Assembly: GCF_000003195.3 (NCBI RefSeq)
Contig: NC_012878.2
Location: forward strand, 9,049,945-9,113,944
Direction: 5' to 3'
From: Sorghum bicolor
Taxonomy: Eukaryota > Streptophyta > Magnoliopsida > Poales > Poaceae
DNA: 64,000 bases
Position numbers and translations under genes: made by a program. The notes under the pieces are model-generated. The model was given only the letters and a program-made list of their open reading frames with translations, had not been told where the DNA came from and did not search any database. Below, one piece after another: positions 34,376 to 45,455 of the stretch. The number at the start of each line of letters is the position of its first letter. The first letter of the stretch is position 1.

Positions 34376-34613
34376 GGCCTTGTTTTGGTGAAATGAAAAA
34401 TTTTCGGTAACTGTAGCACTTTTGTTTGTTTGTGGCAAATATTATCCAATTATAGATTAACTAGGCTCAAAAGATTCATTTCGTGATTTACAGGCAAACT
34501 GTGTAATTAGTTTTTGTTTTTACTATATTTCATGTTTCATGCATGTGCCGCAAGATTTGATGTGACAGAAAATTTTAAAAAAAATTTAGTTTTTGAGTGA
34601 ACTAAACAAGGCC
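34376..34613. mobile_element. GGCCTTGTTTAG-family MITE, complete
   Basis: Starts GGCCTTGTTTTGGTG and ends GAACTAAACAAGGCC. Flanked on both sides by CTG (34373-34375 and 34614-34616), a 3-bp duplication. 238 bp. Confidence 0.9.
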
Positions 34614-34721
34614 CTGGATTTGTTTGTAGTTTTTTTAGACTCGCCTTACTTCCTTTCAGGTTCTAAATCTGGAAGTGATGGACAGAAGTAGGCACTCAAA
34701 GATTTTGGGCTGCAGCGCTTA

Positions 34722-34807
34722 GGCCTTGTTTAGTTACCCAAAAATTTTGCAAAATTTTTCAGATTCCTCGTCACATCGAATCTTTAGACGTATACATGAA
34801 GTATTCT
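34722..34807. mobile_element. GGCCTTGTTTAG-family MITE, left piece only
   Basis: GGCCTTGTTTAGTTACCC through CATCGAATCTTTAGACG is preserved. The copy stops abruptly after ACATGAAGTATTC. Confidence 0.75.
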
Positions 34808-34854
34808 CGAGGGCTTCGACTGGCTGGTCTAGGACGTCGCTTGTCGGATTTAGG

Positions 34855-35130
34855 TAGCCACGAAAACGGTGTGGATATTTTTCGACCGTATTTGAGACCG
34901 AATACGTTTAGAGGGGTTTAGATCTGTACGTATCCAAGACCGAATATTCAACATCTGATACCGTATCCGTATCCGTATACTTAAATTATATATATATGAT
35001 GTCGACATATAATCTTAGCTTATCCGACATGATTGACATTATCTGTATTTGAATCCAAATCCGACCAAAAATATAAAAACAAATATAATATTGGTGATAT
35101 CCATCCGTATCCGATCCGTTTTCATCCCTA
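34855..35130. mobile_element. hAT-type MITE (ATCCGTATCCG-rich)
   Basis: The left end TAGCCACGAAAACGG and the reverse complement of the right end, TAGGGATGAAAACGG, form imperfect inverted repeats. The flanks GATTTAGG (34847-34854) and GATTTACG (35131-35138) match 7 of 8, which fits an 8-bp hAT duplication. The interior carries repeated CCGTATCCGTATCCG-like words. Confidence 0.7.
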
Positions 35131-35151
35131 GATTTACGTCTTAGAATGATA

Positions 35152-35405
35152 CTCTGATCCCTAAAAGCTTCAACTCCCAGAATCTGTGCCAGTTAAATTT
35201 TTCTAACTTTGACCAAATTTTTCTAACTTTGACCAATATCTATGACATAAAATAAGTATCTTACAAAAATATATTCTATAATAAATCTAATGGTATTAAT
35301 TTGGTATTATAAATCGTAGTGTTTTTTCTATAAATTTGGTCAAAGTTGTAAAAATTTGACTTAAGACAACTCTAAAAGTTGCAGCTTTTAGAGACAAAAA
35401 GAGAG
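35152..35405. mobile_element. Stowaway-like MITE
   Basis: Left CTCTGATCCCTAAAAGCTTC and the reverse complement of the right, CTCTCTTTTTGTCTCTAAAAG, are inverted repeats with TA on both sides. The interior shows the usual ACTTTGACC / GGTCAAAGT pairing. Confidence 0.75.
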
Positions 35406-35919
35406 TATAATTGTAGCATCGATGCTACATTATTGTAGCATCGATTCACGATAGCAAAACCACACCATTTTTTAATATATTGCTACATTACCAACATCAT
35501 AAGTATACATTTTCTGATTCTTAATGATTAACATTCTAACATATTTATATTTATTTTTTATGCCCGTGATAATACGCGGAGAATCCTCCTAGTTTAGTTA
35601 AACTTACCTACTTATATACATATAACAATGATCACCACAAACGACATGTTTTGTACACCCGAAGATATATAGAAAGTGCTGACCATATATTTTTAAACAC
35701 AAAAGACCAAGCAAAGGGAGGCTCAGGCTCTAGTGCAGTAGACCATGAGTGGTACTGCATAGCGTGGCCCACCAGTCAGCACTACACAAGCACAAGCTAC
35801 TCCTACTCTACGAACGAGTTGTTGGACTCTTGCTTCTTTTCAGTCATCACCATTCACTACTACACAAGCATCGTTTCTTCATCGTTCCTAAAATCCTAAG
35901 TGCTACAGTACACGCACTG
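35406..35919. other. intergenic and probable 3' UTR of the acidic-protein gene
   Basis: AT-rich with no gene recognised. The 3' UTR of the minus-strand gene should occupy the right part of this stretch. Confidence 0.4.
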
Positions 35920-36360
35920 CTACTGTCCGCCGTGGTGCCCCTCGACTGGCGGCCCATCCGTGAGGAGCTGCGAAACCCATTCATCGTCCACCACCTCCTC
36001 CTCCTCCTCCTCCTCTCCCGCCGCCGCGGGCTTGGGAACTGGCCACGTCCAAGGCCACGGCTCCGCCCCACCCGCCGCACGCCCGTCCACGGACGCCATC
36101 ACCGTGGACGCCGGCGCCGACAGCGACGACCCGCAGCTCTCGTTCCTCTCGCTCACTGCCGCGTACAGCGCGGCCGCCGTCGGCGGCAGCGGTAGCGGCA
36201 GAGCGTTGGCCCCGGCGGCGGCGAGCTTGATCTCGAGCTCGAACCAGCTCATGAGCTCGGCGACGGACTCCTCCGTGATGCCCTCGTGCTCGTCGTCGTC
36301 CTCCGCGTCCAGGCACTCCGCCATCATCCCGACCACCGCCGCCACCTCCGCCGCCTCCAT
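35920..36360 (-). CDS. small acidic protein of unknown function
   Basis: An intact single-exon frame of 146 aa. It starts MEAAEVAAVVGMMAECLD, has an acidic stretch (EDDDEHEG), then a predicted helix ESVAELMSWFELEIKLA (about 31-47). The segment NESCGSSLSAPASTVMASVD (about 73-92) looks like a conserved motif of a small plant-specific family I cannot name. A seven-Glu run (about 114-120) precedes DDEWVSQLL (about 124-132). There is no signal peptide or membrane span, so a cytosolic or nuclear regulatory or adaptor role is possible but unproven. Support for a real gene: a clean ATG, a TATA box 130 bp upstream, an amphipathic helix and non-random motif order. The (CTC)n tract in the DNA encodes the Glu run. 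Confidence 0.7.
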   Translation of the reverse strand: MEAAEVAAVVGMMAECLDAEDDDEHEGITEESVAELMSWFELEIKLAAAGANALPLPLPPTAAALYAAVSERNESCGSSLSAPASTVMASVDGRAAGGAEPWPWTWPVPKPAAAGEEEEEEEVVDDEWVSQLLTDGPPVEGHHGGQ

Positions 36361-36490
36361 CCCTCCGCTCCGGCTCCGGCTCTACGCTACGCAGGCAGGT
36401 GCTGCTGAACTGAGAAAGTGCTGAGTGCTGACCGAGCCGAGTGGGGCAGAGGCAGCGTGGCGAACTGGCGATGGCCCGGCGCGTGGCTCG

Positions 36491-36500
36491 CCCTTTTATA
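36491..36500 (-). promoter_or_regulatory. TATA box of the acidic-protein gene
   Basis: On the minus strand TATAAAAGGG lies about 130 bp upstream of the ATG at 36360. Good match to the plant TATA consensus, in an otherwise GC-rich promoter. Confidence 0.65.
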
Positions 36501-36789
36501 ATGCCACGCGAGAGAGCGAGGGAGATGCCATGGATAGGCGAACGGGCACTCCCACAGCCGCCATGGGAGTATTGGAGAGCGCCAAGGAGACCAACAAGTG
36601 ACGGTTCTGCCCTGTCTGAGCCTATTCCAGCTTGGATCGTCGTGCGCTTTGGGAAACTGCGATCTTTTCCGCGAGGCTTGTGATATCGTGCAGAGGACTG
36701 CAATGGCCGACTGCAATTGACAAGTGCAGGATTGACGACGACGACCCTGCTACCACTGTCAGGGCAGCGTTGCAAGGCACGGCATGTCG

Positions 36790-37390
36790 TGACCAAAATT
36801 AAAAAACTTTCAAGATTTTCGGTCAATTTTGGGGCACAAACATAAAATATTAAATTTAAATAAAAAATAACTAAATATATTACGAAACAAAAATTTTTAA
36901 ATTTAGTTCATGATTAGACAATACTTACTATATATAAACGAAAGTGCTATAATATTTGAAATTTTTTCTAGAGGAAACTAAACAAGCCCTAAATACATGA
37001 AGCATTAAGGCATTGTTTACTTTCACCTAAAAACCCAAAATTTTTCAAGATTTTCTGTCATATCGAATCTTTATACGTATGTATAAAGTATTAAATAAAA
37101 ATAAAAATAAAAACTAATTGCACAGTTTGGTCAGAATTGACGAGACGAATCTTTGAGCCTAGTTAGTCTATAGTTAGACAATAATTACCACAAACAAACG
37201 AAAGTGCTACAGTGTCGCGAAATTTTTTCGTTCAAAAACTAAACAAGGCTAAAATATAGATAAAAAATAATTAATCACATAGTTTACCTATAATTTACAA
37301 GACAAATTTTTTGAACGTAGTTAGTCCATGGTTAGATAATAATTATCAAATACAAATAAAAGTGTCATATTACAACGAACAGGCTAGGCA
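36790..37390. mobile_element. cluster of three GGCCTTGTTTAG-family MITE copies
   Basis: Copy 1 at about 36790-36989 (ends GGAAACTAAACAAGCCC). Copy 2 at 37009-37250 (GGCATTGTTTACTTTC to AACTAAACAAGGCT). A third, truncated copy at about 37251-37390 has the words AGTTAGTCCATGGTTAGA and CAAATACAAATAAAAGTG. They lie head to tail upstream of the acidic-protein gene. Confidence 0.75.
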
Positions 37391-37594
37391 ATAAATGCAG
37401 GCAAGTGGTAGTCAATAAGTAGTAAGTGGGCAATAAATGTAAGCAAGTTCTAAGCTAACCTGTCTCTAAATGTTTGTCACCACGATTTACGGACCCATAA
37501 CTTTGACCCAATTTATAGAAATTGCGTGAAACATTTTTATCTTCAAATAAATTTATTAAAAAAATTACATTCAAATATCTATCCAATGATACTA

Positions 37595-37828
37595 AGGTCT
37601 TTGTTTAGTCGGTGAAATTTTTTGGTTTTGTGTATTGTAGCATTTTTGTTTGTATTTGGTAATTATTGTCCAATCATGGACTAATTAGGCTCAAAATATT
37701 CGTCTCACAAATTACAGACAAACTATGCAATTAGTTATTTTTTAATCTATATTTAGTGCTTCATGTATGTGCCGCAAGATTCGATGCGATAGGGAATCTA
37801 AAAACTTTTTAAGAACTAAACAAGACTT
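37595..37828. mobile_element. GGCCTTGTTTAG-family MITE
   Basis: Starts GGTCTTTGTTTAGTCGG and ends GAACTAAACAAGACTT, with a full core in the TGTAGCATTTTTGTTTG orientation. A worn Stowaway-like half (AGTCAAAGTTGTTTCTC...GATGAAGGGAG) follows to about 37918. Confidence 0.75.
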
Positions 37829-38039
37829 AATTGTGTATCAATATTATTATTTTTAAATATTTAGTCAAAGTTGTTTCTCAGAAGTGAAAATGATAGAAAT
37901 TTATAGATGAAGGGAGTAATATGAAGGAGAACTTTGAATAAAAAGTTTTTGCTTAGATGAAGGATATAAATGAACGAAGAGAGTATTTTTTTTAATATAT
38001 ATTTAGTGCTCTATATATGTGTTTGTGGGGGTATAAAAT

Positions 38040-38515
38040 CTTATATCTATATGGTTAGATTTTGGCCAGGAAATTTAGTTCATTAGGAAACAGTTCGAGA
38101 TTTAATCCAACTGTTTCGAGTTTCGCGTAAAAAAATAAGACGTGGAGATTATACTGATGCAGCCGGAGCATTGCCAGGCGCGGCGCGATCACAGTCGACA
38201 GACGCATTGCCGGTCGCGCTGCACCTGCATTTTTCTCAGCTCCTGCCGATCTGGCACCCACACCTGCACAGGCCGTCAGGCTAGGGCCTATGGCCTGACA
38301 GATACAGGCCTACTACGCGTGCGGGCCGCTCGCATCGCCGACATTGTCAGCAGCCAGACATCGCGGCCATCCGCGCCATCAAGGCATCCAGATCTCTCAC
38401 CCGATACGCTACGCCATCGGCCGATCGCCATGGAAGATCGATCCCTGGCGCGCAGAGCTCGCTCGCGACTTCCAACAACTGCAACGGAGCTTGCGGAGTA
38501 GTACGGCTTGTTTTT
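38040..38515. other. intergenic, GC-richer block, nothing recognised
   Basis: Frames on both strands at 38055-38501 have no motif and look like chance frames in a locally GC-rich block. No gene is supported. Confidence 0.4.
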
Positions 38516-38518
38516 TCC

Positions 38519-39095
38519 GGGCCTTGTTTAGGACCTATTTAGACTGTAGATGAAAATTTTTTAATGTCACATCGGATATATCGAAAAGATGTCGAGAGGA
38601 GTTTTTAGAAATTAATAAAATAATAAATTAAATAGTTCGTCAGAAAACTGCAAGACAAATTTATTAAGCATGTCATTAGCATATGTGGGTTACCCATCAC
38701 ATCACGAGATTTCCCGTCACATCAAATCTTGGAGCACATGCATGAAGTATTAGATATAGACGAAAATAAAAACTAATTACACAGTTTACCTGTAAATCAC
38801 GAGATGAATCTTTTGAACCTAATTAGTCTATGATTGGATAATATTTGTCAAATAAAAACGAAAATGCTACAGTGTCGAAACCGGAAATTTTTTCACAACT
38901 AAAAAAGGCCTAAAAACCAAAAATTTTTTAAAATTCCCCGTCACATCGAATCTTAGTGCACATACATTGAATCTTACTTGTAAATCGTGAGACTAATCTT
39001 TTAAGCCTATTTACTCTATAATTAGACAATGTTTGTCAAATAAAAATAAAAGTGCTACAGTGTCAAAAAAAATTCGTGAGGGAACAAAACAAGGC
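38519..39095. mobile_element. cluster of GGCCTTGTTTAG-family MITE pieces
   Basis: A start-like GGCCTTGTTTAGGACC at 38519. A nearly complete copy at about 38690-38910 (CCCGTCACATC to ACTAAAAAAGGCC). A third at about 38911-39095 (AATTCCCCGTCACATCGAATC to AACAAAACAAGGC). They are packed end to end. Confidence 0.65.
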
Positions 39096-39259
39096 TTAGT
39101 TGTAATTTTTTTTGTAATATATATAGTTGTAAAAATTTTTTGTAAAATATATAAGGTATTATTTAGTTTACCCAAAACCAAGGTAGAGAAGATCAAGACA
39201 ACGTTTGGCTCGACGAACCGGGTTGCAAGGGTGAAGGGCAAGTCGGAGGTTTTGAAGTG

Positions 39260-40640
39260 AGGGACTGCGTGTGACGGTGAAGCTTAAGCAAGACTTGGCG
39301 CCGATGGACCGAGGCAACGATGAAGAGCAAGTGAGGTCAAGATCGATGAACCAATATGGTCACGTGATGATATAAAGTGGATTATACCATTTGATGATTT
39401 GGTTAGTACATGTGTTTCATTAACGTCGGAGGAAATAGAATGAAGTGCGCAAGGCAAAGTTATATTTGTAAGGCATCATTTCAACGGTCATAGGTGAGTA
39501 GAGAAGTTTATGATTGGGTTTAACATAGATGGTCGTACTATCAAAAGGGGCAAACTTGTTTGCATACCGATCATCTAGTGTCACTTGAGCGATCTAACTA
39601 TGCATGTGCTAAGATCGAGTGGCGTGGCAAGTTGATAGGATAACTCCTTTGAAAAAATGTTTATGAAAATACTAACACAAATGCACAAGGTGGTGTACAA
39701 TTGGTAGAGGGATATGGTGGTGTACAATTGGTAGAGGGACATGGTGGTGCACATGGTGGTGAAAATACTAACACAAACATAGAGGGACACGTGGCACAAA
39801 TCTGAGCACCAGACACTAGTTGGGTGCATCCGGTTGGTTGCACCTACGCATCCGATCGACGTGAGTTTTGCCCAGTGAGAAGACAATTGCTACTTTAGCC
39901 ATGGGGCTATAAATAGAAGTGCTCCTCGGTCTTGGCTGATGCTTGGTACCATTGGAACTTAGTGTCCATGTTTGAGGAGTGCTAGAAAAGCCTCTAATTC
40001 ACTTGTGCTTGCAAGAGTACGAATCAATAGCAAGTGAGTGATTCTAGTGCGATTGCATTGAGAGCTTCCATCAAGTGGCACTAGGTGTTCGTGTTGTAAG
40101 TCGGTAGTGCATGTTACTCTTGGAGGTTGCCACCTTCTAGACGGCTTGGATACTTGTGACTCTATTGAAGCACACGAAAAGATTGTGCGATGCTCCAGAG
40201 GAGGATTTGTGAGGGGGCGATGCTCATTCTATAGGGATCACGAAGAGCAACTCTAGTAGAGAGAGATGTGAAGAGCAACAAGTAGTTCAGCCGGATCAAA
40301 TGTTAGAGCTTATGGTAAGAACTCCATGCAGGAGAGTGTGACTTGCATGTCATCACTAGCAAGAGGGCCGCCGACAACCTTGGAACTTGTCTCGACGAGG
40401 ACTTAGCCTGGTGGCAACTAAGTGAACCTCGATAAAAAATCACTGCGTCAACTTTGTCTACACTTTTCGGTGGTTTGCATTCACCATACACAAGCTTGTA
40501 TTTATATTTATATGTAGTGCTTGTGTAGTTGCTCTTGTAATTAGGTTAAATTTATATAGTTTGCTAGTTAACTTTCTTAGATAGAGGGTATAGTCTTGGC
40601 TAGTTGTTTCTGTTAACTGGCATAATAAACTTTTAAAAAG
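39260..40640 (+). repeat. old Sirevirus-like LTR remnant
   Basis: LTR-style non-coding sequence with the promoter-core variant GTCGTACTATCAAAAGGGG (39532-39550). The segment CTTTGAAAAAATGTTTATG (near 39647) is shared with the interrupted LTR at 22323-23830. A GGTTGCCACCTTCTAGACGG stretch near 40125 resembles 23093-23115 and 9680-9695. No partner LTR or coding region was found. Boundaries are approximate. Confidence 0.55.
39694..39747. repeat. tandem repeat, 2 x 27 bp
   Basis: TGTACAATTGGTAGAGGGA plus the following bases repeats at 39694 and 39721. GGTGGTG-rich text flanks it, inside the LTR remnant. Confidence 0.8.
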
Positions 40641-41489
40641 AACTATTCATCCTGTCTCTAGTCCGAGCCACTGGGCCGTCTAGGTGCACCATAGCTGTGC
40701 CGAATGTCGAGCGCACGCTCGAGGACACCATGCTCGTCATGTACGATACGATATACAAACAGGCACCGGTGGCGGGGAAGAGTTGGCATGGTATGCTATG
40801 TATTAAAGTATACCATACTATGTTATGTATTCATTGTGTAAATCTAGTTCATGTGGAGTTTAAGAAATATAAATTTTCTATTTTATGATTTTCAGCTGAA
40901 ATCTAGGTCTTATAAAGATAAACCTTACTAAGTATTTTTCTTGCTAGAGAAAGTGTCCACATCAATACTACTAGATCACTCACTAGCACATTCAACTATC
41001 TCGCCAAGCAAAATATCCACATTAGTATCCACTAACACATCCAATTAAACATGTTATTATATCTTCATTTAAGCTATTTACATTAGCAAATCACAGCTTT
41101 TATTAATATATACTGATGTATTACCAATAACATACCTATACATCTCCTGATTCTTAGTGATTAACGTTATAACCTATTTATATTTCTTCTTCGTACCCAT
41201 GACAATGTATGTGGAATCCTCTTAGTAAATAAAAAAGTAAAAGACAGAACCGCTTTTGCAAACCACTTATAATCGGTTAGGGAGGTAAAATAAACGGTTT
41301 TAACAGTTTAGAGAGATAGTTTATCTAATTTTAGAGTTTAGGGAGGGAAAACATATTTTCGTAGATGTTAAAGAGGTAACGTGAACTTTTATTTAAATTG
41401 AAAATTATGTGAGTGAAAGTGTGAGAAACTTTTGGGCTTTTGGCCCCCTGCCTAGGCTTGCAGGATTTTAAAAGATAGACGGAGCCCAA
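40641..41489. other. intergenic, nothing recognised
   Basis: AT-rich sequence. The short frame at 40697-40888 begins with a protein-like stretch (NVERTLEDTMLVMYDTIYK) but has no recognisable family or continuing exon. No feature is supported. Confidence 0.4.
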
Positions 41490-41497
41490 CCCGACGG

Positions 41498-41632
41498 GGA
41501 ACAAGATCCTCTCCAGTTGTACGGACGAACTAGTCTCTCCAGTTGGCCATCCTTACCGTTTATATCTTATCCGACCGTCAGCTCCAGAGAAGCGGTTTTA
41601 CAGGCCTTCAATCAGCCCACATGAGCCCATCC
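41498..41632. repeat. left TIR of the MULE
   Basis: Pairs with 45321-45447 in inverted orientation. Shared blocks include GGAACAAGATCCTCTC, CCGACCGTCAGCTCCAGAG and CCCACATGAGCCCATCC. Confidence 0.93.
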
Positions 41633-42318
41633 CGTGACTTCCTCTTCCTGGCCGCAACTACGGACTTCGTCGCTGCCGCCACCGGATAGCGTCGTACGAG
41701 TCTCTTTCGGAGTACTGCGCCGGTGCACCCTTCCCAACAGGTCGCAGATGCTACTGTTTTAGTACCTCGCCGACGCTCCCCTCCGCTCCCAGATCTAGTG
41801 GCAAGGCTTCCACATCACCAGCGCTCTCCTTCCCCGCCCTCGACCATCTCCGTCAAGCCGTCGAGCGTTCCTCTCCGGCGACGGTGTTCCTCTCCAGTGA
41901 CGGCGTTCCTCCATGGGGTGATGACATTCCTCTCCTGCGCTCAACTCTCTGCCACCGGTTCGCCATGGCTTCGTGGCCGCAGCCCCTGCCGACCTGTGGT
42001 CAGGCCATCAGTGGACTGCAAAAGAATACTGATGTGTGTGTTGCCATCAGTTCTTGAAGGAGACTGTAATTTGCTAATGTGCTATTAGGTCCATATGTGC
42101 ATGCAATGTGTTGTAAATTGGTATGTATTGTGAATGGAATGCACAAAAAACTTATGAAGATGGTAGTCGCTTGGTGGTCAAGACTCAGGAAGATGCCTAA
42201 AACAACATTATATTGTCACAAAAGCTGCTGCTGAACTTCACTTGAACTACAAAACCAGGAACTACTTGAACATGATGGCATTTTGGTGAGCCATATATTC
42301 CATGGATGATCTGTGCTA
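41633..42318. other. MULE interior, 3' of the transposase
   Basis: A GC-rich block (41640-42010) with a 121-codon plus-strand frame rich in Pro/Arg/Ser and no motif. It could be captured host DNA or element-specific sequence; I cannot tell. Confidence 0.4.
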
Positions 42319-44899
42319 CTAGAATTCACCAATAGCGCCATCTGTCATTGATCCAGACAATAGTTCAGAGAAGGAAGTAATGGCCATGTATTGTTCAGAA
42401 ATCACTTGTATTGTTTCTTGCTCCTTTGTAGTCTGTTGCTCCTGATCAGATAGAAGAGAATGAGATATAGTTAGATAAATTGAAACATTTTTGTAGCAAA
42501 TATTATTAGGGAGAATCATATATATTTTGAGTTGTCAGATACCTTTGAACATTTTTGTTTCTTCTTGTCACAAACCTTCAAGCTTTTTTCCTTTTTCTTG
42601 TCACATGCCTTTGTACTATTTTCTTTGTTGTTACCTCCCTTTTTTCTTGCCACACACTTGCTCTTCTTCTCGTACCACGCTTTTATGCGCTTTGAGGTTT
42701 TTGTTTCCACCTCCTTTTTCTTTAGGCTTGCTGTAGTCAACAATTCAGTAGGCAGAGACACATTGGTGGGAGTGATGACAGGATCCACAGGACTTGCAAC
42801 ACCATTGAGTTCTTCTTCAACTTGCTTGCTGACCATGTCAAGTGCATTGTGTACTAATAAGCAACAATTTGGATGGCTCGCAGCTCGATGTGCTAAATGT
42901 TGAAATTTGTGACTCATATCTTTGTAGCGAAACATCTCATCTAATTTTGGATTTTCTATTATGTTTCGGCCTTGGTTGTCATGTACTGTTGCACTGCGTG
43001 CTTCACGTGTCCACCTGTTCAGTATGTATTGTGTGGGAAGTGTTTTGATATTCATCAAATCAAGGACTTTTAGAGCATGGCCACAAAGTATTCCAATTCT
43101 ATTGAAGTAGCCACAGCTGCATGTACTGGTTTGCTTTGAAGGATCACCAATGACTTTGTACTGCTTCTCAAAAGTAGGAGTTTCATCAAGACTCCCAATT
43201 GTCACAAGATATTCATTTTGACATTCTAATGCTGTGGTGCATGCTACCATTGACCTCTCATACTCACTTTGAAAAGCTTCAAAAATAGGTGCTGTGTATA
43301 GCTTGCTAGCTTGGATTAACATAGGTGTCCTCATTTTGATTCTAGGTAATTTTTTCCTTGATTCAAATTCAGATTGCAGTTCATTCTTTCTTTTATATTC
43401 CACAACCCTTTCAAATTGCTTAAGAAATCTGATTATATCAAAATCAGATTTGAAATGCCTCTTTAGGTCACTATTCAAACTCTCACTAAGTTGTGTACTT
43501 CTCATCCCCAATGTGAACACATCCTTCATGTAACATTCAGCCCATTTTTTCTCTCCTTGTAAATACTATCCAACCAAGTTTGCTTTTTCATCTTTGACCT
43601 CAGGATGTTAAATGCATCTTCAAATGTTGCTTCATCTTCATGCTCATACATACATGCACTAAAATCTGAGAGAATATTTGATTCTTTGTTCTTGTCTTCA
43701 ACTTCCTGTATGGGAGATGCAGCAGATTCATCATCATCTTGTATGGGAGATACACAAGATTCATCATCTGGTTCAGCTAGATGCTTGACAGCATTCAACA
43801 TAATGTGAAAAGTGCATAAACCATGCCATGCTTTTAAAAATACCTCCTTAACTGCTTTTCCCATTGCATAATCTTGATCAGTATATATTGTTTTAGGTTG
43901 CTTGTCATTGTGAGCTCTAAGGAAGGTCTCAAATATCCACTTGAAAGATTCAAATGTCTCATCGTACATGAGAACAGCACCAAAAACCACAGTTTGCCTG
44001 AAATGATTGAACCCAACAAAAACACCAAAAGGCCAACTCTCCCTGTTTGTACCAAAAGTAGTATCAAAACTGACAACATCACCAAAATACGCATAGTCAG
44101 TGAGCATTTTAGCATCGGCCCAAACTATGTTTGCAATCTTTTCTTCCCGGTCCATCTGTAGTGCATACTGAAATGATGGGTTCTCAGTAATTTTTTCTTG
44201 AAAATACCTAAGCATGCTTCCTGCTTGACCATATGCCATCTCCCGTTGTCGCTTGCCCCGTAAATAGTTCTTTTGGTCTTGAAGAGTGTAACTGAGATTA
44301 ACTGAGCCGCCAACTTGTATGCAAGCCAACTCATGAGCAGCTTTGGGCCCAATTCCTGCATCATCAGCTGTCTTAATTTCAAAGCCTTGTAACTCTGAAA
44401 TTTGTCTTTGGGACACCATCAAGTGTGAGGTTTCTGGCAGCTGAAGGGTATGATTGTGTTCCAAAAACAAACCAGTCACTTTATAATTTCCTTTATTCTT
44501 GTCCATTATAAGTCCCATACGAACTTGACAATCGGTTCTAGTTTTGGCTCTTGGACACTTTGTTAGATGATCTCTTTTATCCAACTTTCTGTGACCTTCA
44601 TTTGCACAAACATATCTGCAGGAACTAATCTTCCCATCTGATTTTCTTTTATTTTTGTACATTTTTCTCACCTCAAAGCCTTTCTGACCCCCATATCTAA
44701 TCCAAAACATCCAAGCCTCATCAGTAGTATTGAACTCCATGCCAACTTGAGGTAAAAGACTAGGAAGCGGACCCTCTCTACAAGAAAAACGTATAAAGAT
44801 GGCATGATATTAGGTGGCGAACTGAACAACTATAATCTATATCCCCAAATTAATTGGACCCAAAAAAAATCACTGCAGTACACACCTTTTTTCTTCCAT
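42319..44899 (-). pseudogene. FAR1/FHY3-type MULE transposase, broken by a frameshift
   Basis: Model: exons 44886-44899, 42543-44777 and 42319-42441, with good GT/AG borders and matching phases. It would encode about 790 aa. The N-terminus has the FAR1 DNA-binding domain (WRKY-GCM1-like; Cys/His pattern around CRYVCANEGH and the HNH-like LEHNHTL). The centre has the MULE transposase core with acidic residues in VVSFDTTF and TIYTDQDYAMGKAV and the histidine pair in WHGLCTFHIM. The C-terminal half has a SWIM zinc finger (CSCGYFNRIGILCGH) and a long Lys-rich tail. The two halves lie in different frames. The frame breaks at about 43545-43560, in a GA/A-rich tract (GAGAGAAAAAATGG), consistent with loss of one base. 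Otherwise no stops. It sits inside intact TIRs, so it is a mobile-element gene and not a domesticated FAR1 factor. Confidence 0.88.
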
Positions 44900-45320
44900 C
44901 TTAATATGTAAGAGAAATATTTATTCAAGCAAATTGATGTTCCTTTGAAATGTCCATATCAGATTCCTTCAATCCATCAGTTCTAGCAAAATCCAATGAA
45001 TGAAGAATAAAAACAATCAAATTAGAACAACCCTAGCTTACTGTACACGGCAAGACGTGACGTGAGTGTAGAGATTTTTGGCACTTGCTAACCGATGGAG
45101 AGCAGAGGGCAACAAGACGAGCAGGAGACGCAGGGCACCGGCACCGGCACCGGCACGAGCAGGAGACGGAGAGCACCGGCACCGGCAGCAGAATCCGATC
45201 GCCGCCACAGCTCAGTGCCTCAGTAGACTCTCGCGCCAAAAACGTGGTCCGGGCGGCAAACCGTATAGTACTCGCGCCAGAAAGTAATATGGAAATAGCT
45301 AGATGACCATGAGACCTACA

Positions 45321-45447
45321 GGATGGGCTCATGTGGGCCGACTGGAGGCCTGTTAAACTGCTTCTCTGGAGCTGACGGTCGGATGAGATATAAACGGCCC
45401 AACTGGAGAGACCGGTTTGTCCGTACAACTAGAGAGGATCTTGTTCC
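45321..45447. repeat. right TIR of the MULE
   Basis: Inverted partner of 41498-41632. The exonless stretch between the transposase start (44899) and this TIR holds a GC-rich GGCACCGGCACCGGCA tandem stretch at about 45130-45185. Confidence 0.93.
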
Positions 45448-45455
45448 CCCGACGG

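Larger units (their letters stand above)
41498..45447 (-). mobile_element. complete Mutator-like element (MULE), 3.95 kb
   Basis: Long terminal inverted repeats, 41498-41632 and 45321-45447, start GGAACAAGATCCTCTC and pair over about 130 bp with few mismatches and indels. An exact 8-bp duplication CCCGACGG flanks the element (41490-41497 and 45448-45455). The interior encodes a FAR1-type transposase on the minus strand. Long TIRs with an 8-10-bp duplication define Mutator-like elements. The preserved ends suggest fairly recent insertion. Confidence 0.93.

Noticed and set aside
35981..36826. 281-codon minus-strand frame over the acidic-protein gene and its promoter
   Set aside because: Runs through the TATA box and promoter; the 146-aa frame has the better start and motif structure.
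41723..42088. 121-codon frame in the MULE as a captured gene
   Set aside because: Low-complexity Pro/Arg/Ser content and no recognisable family; kept only as a possibility in the region note.
42319..44899. Domesticated FAR1/FHY3 transcription factor
   Set aside because: Intact flanking TIRs and a target duplication show that it is a mobile-element transposase.
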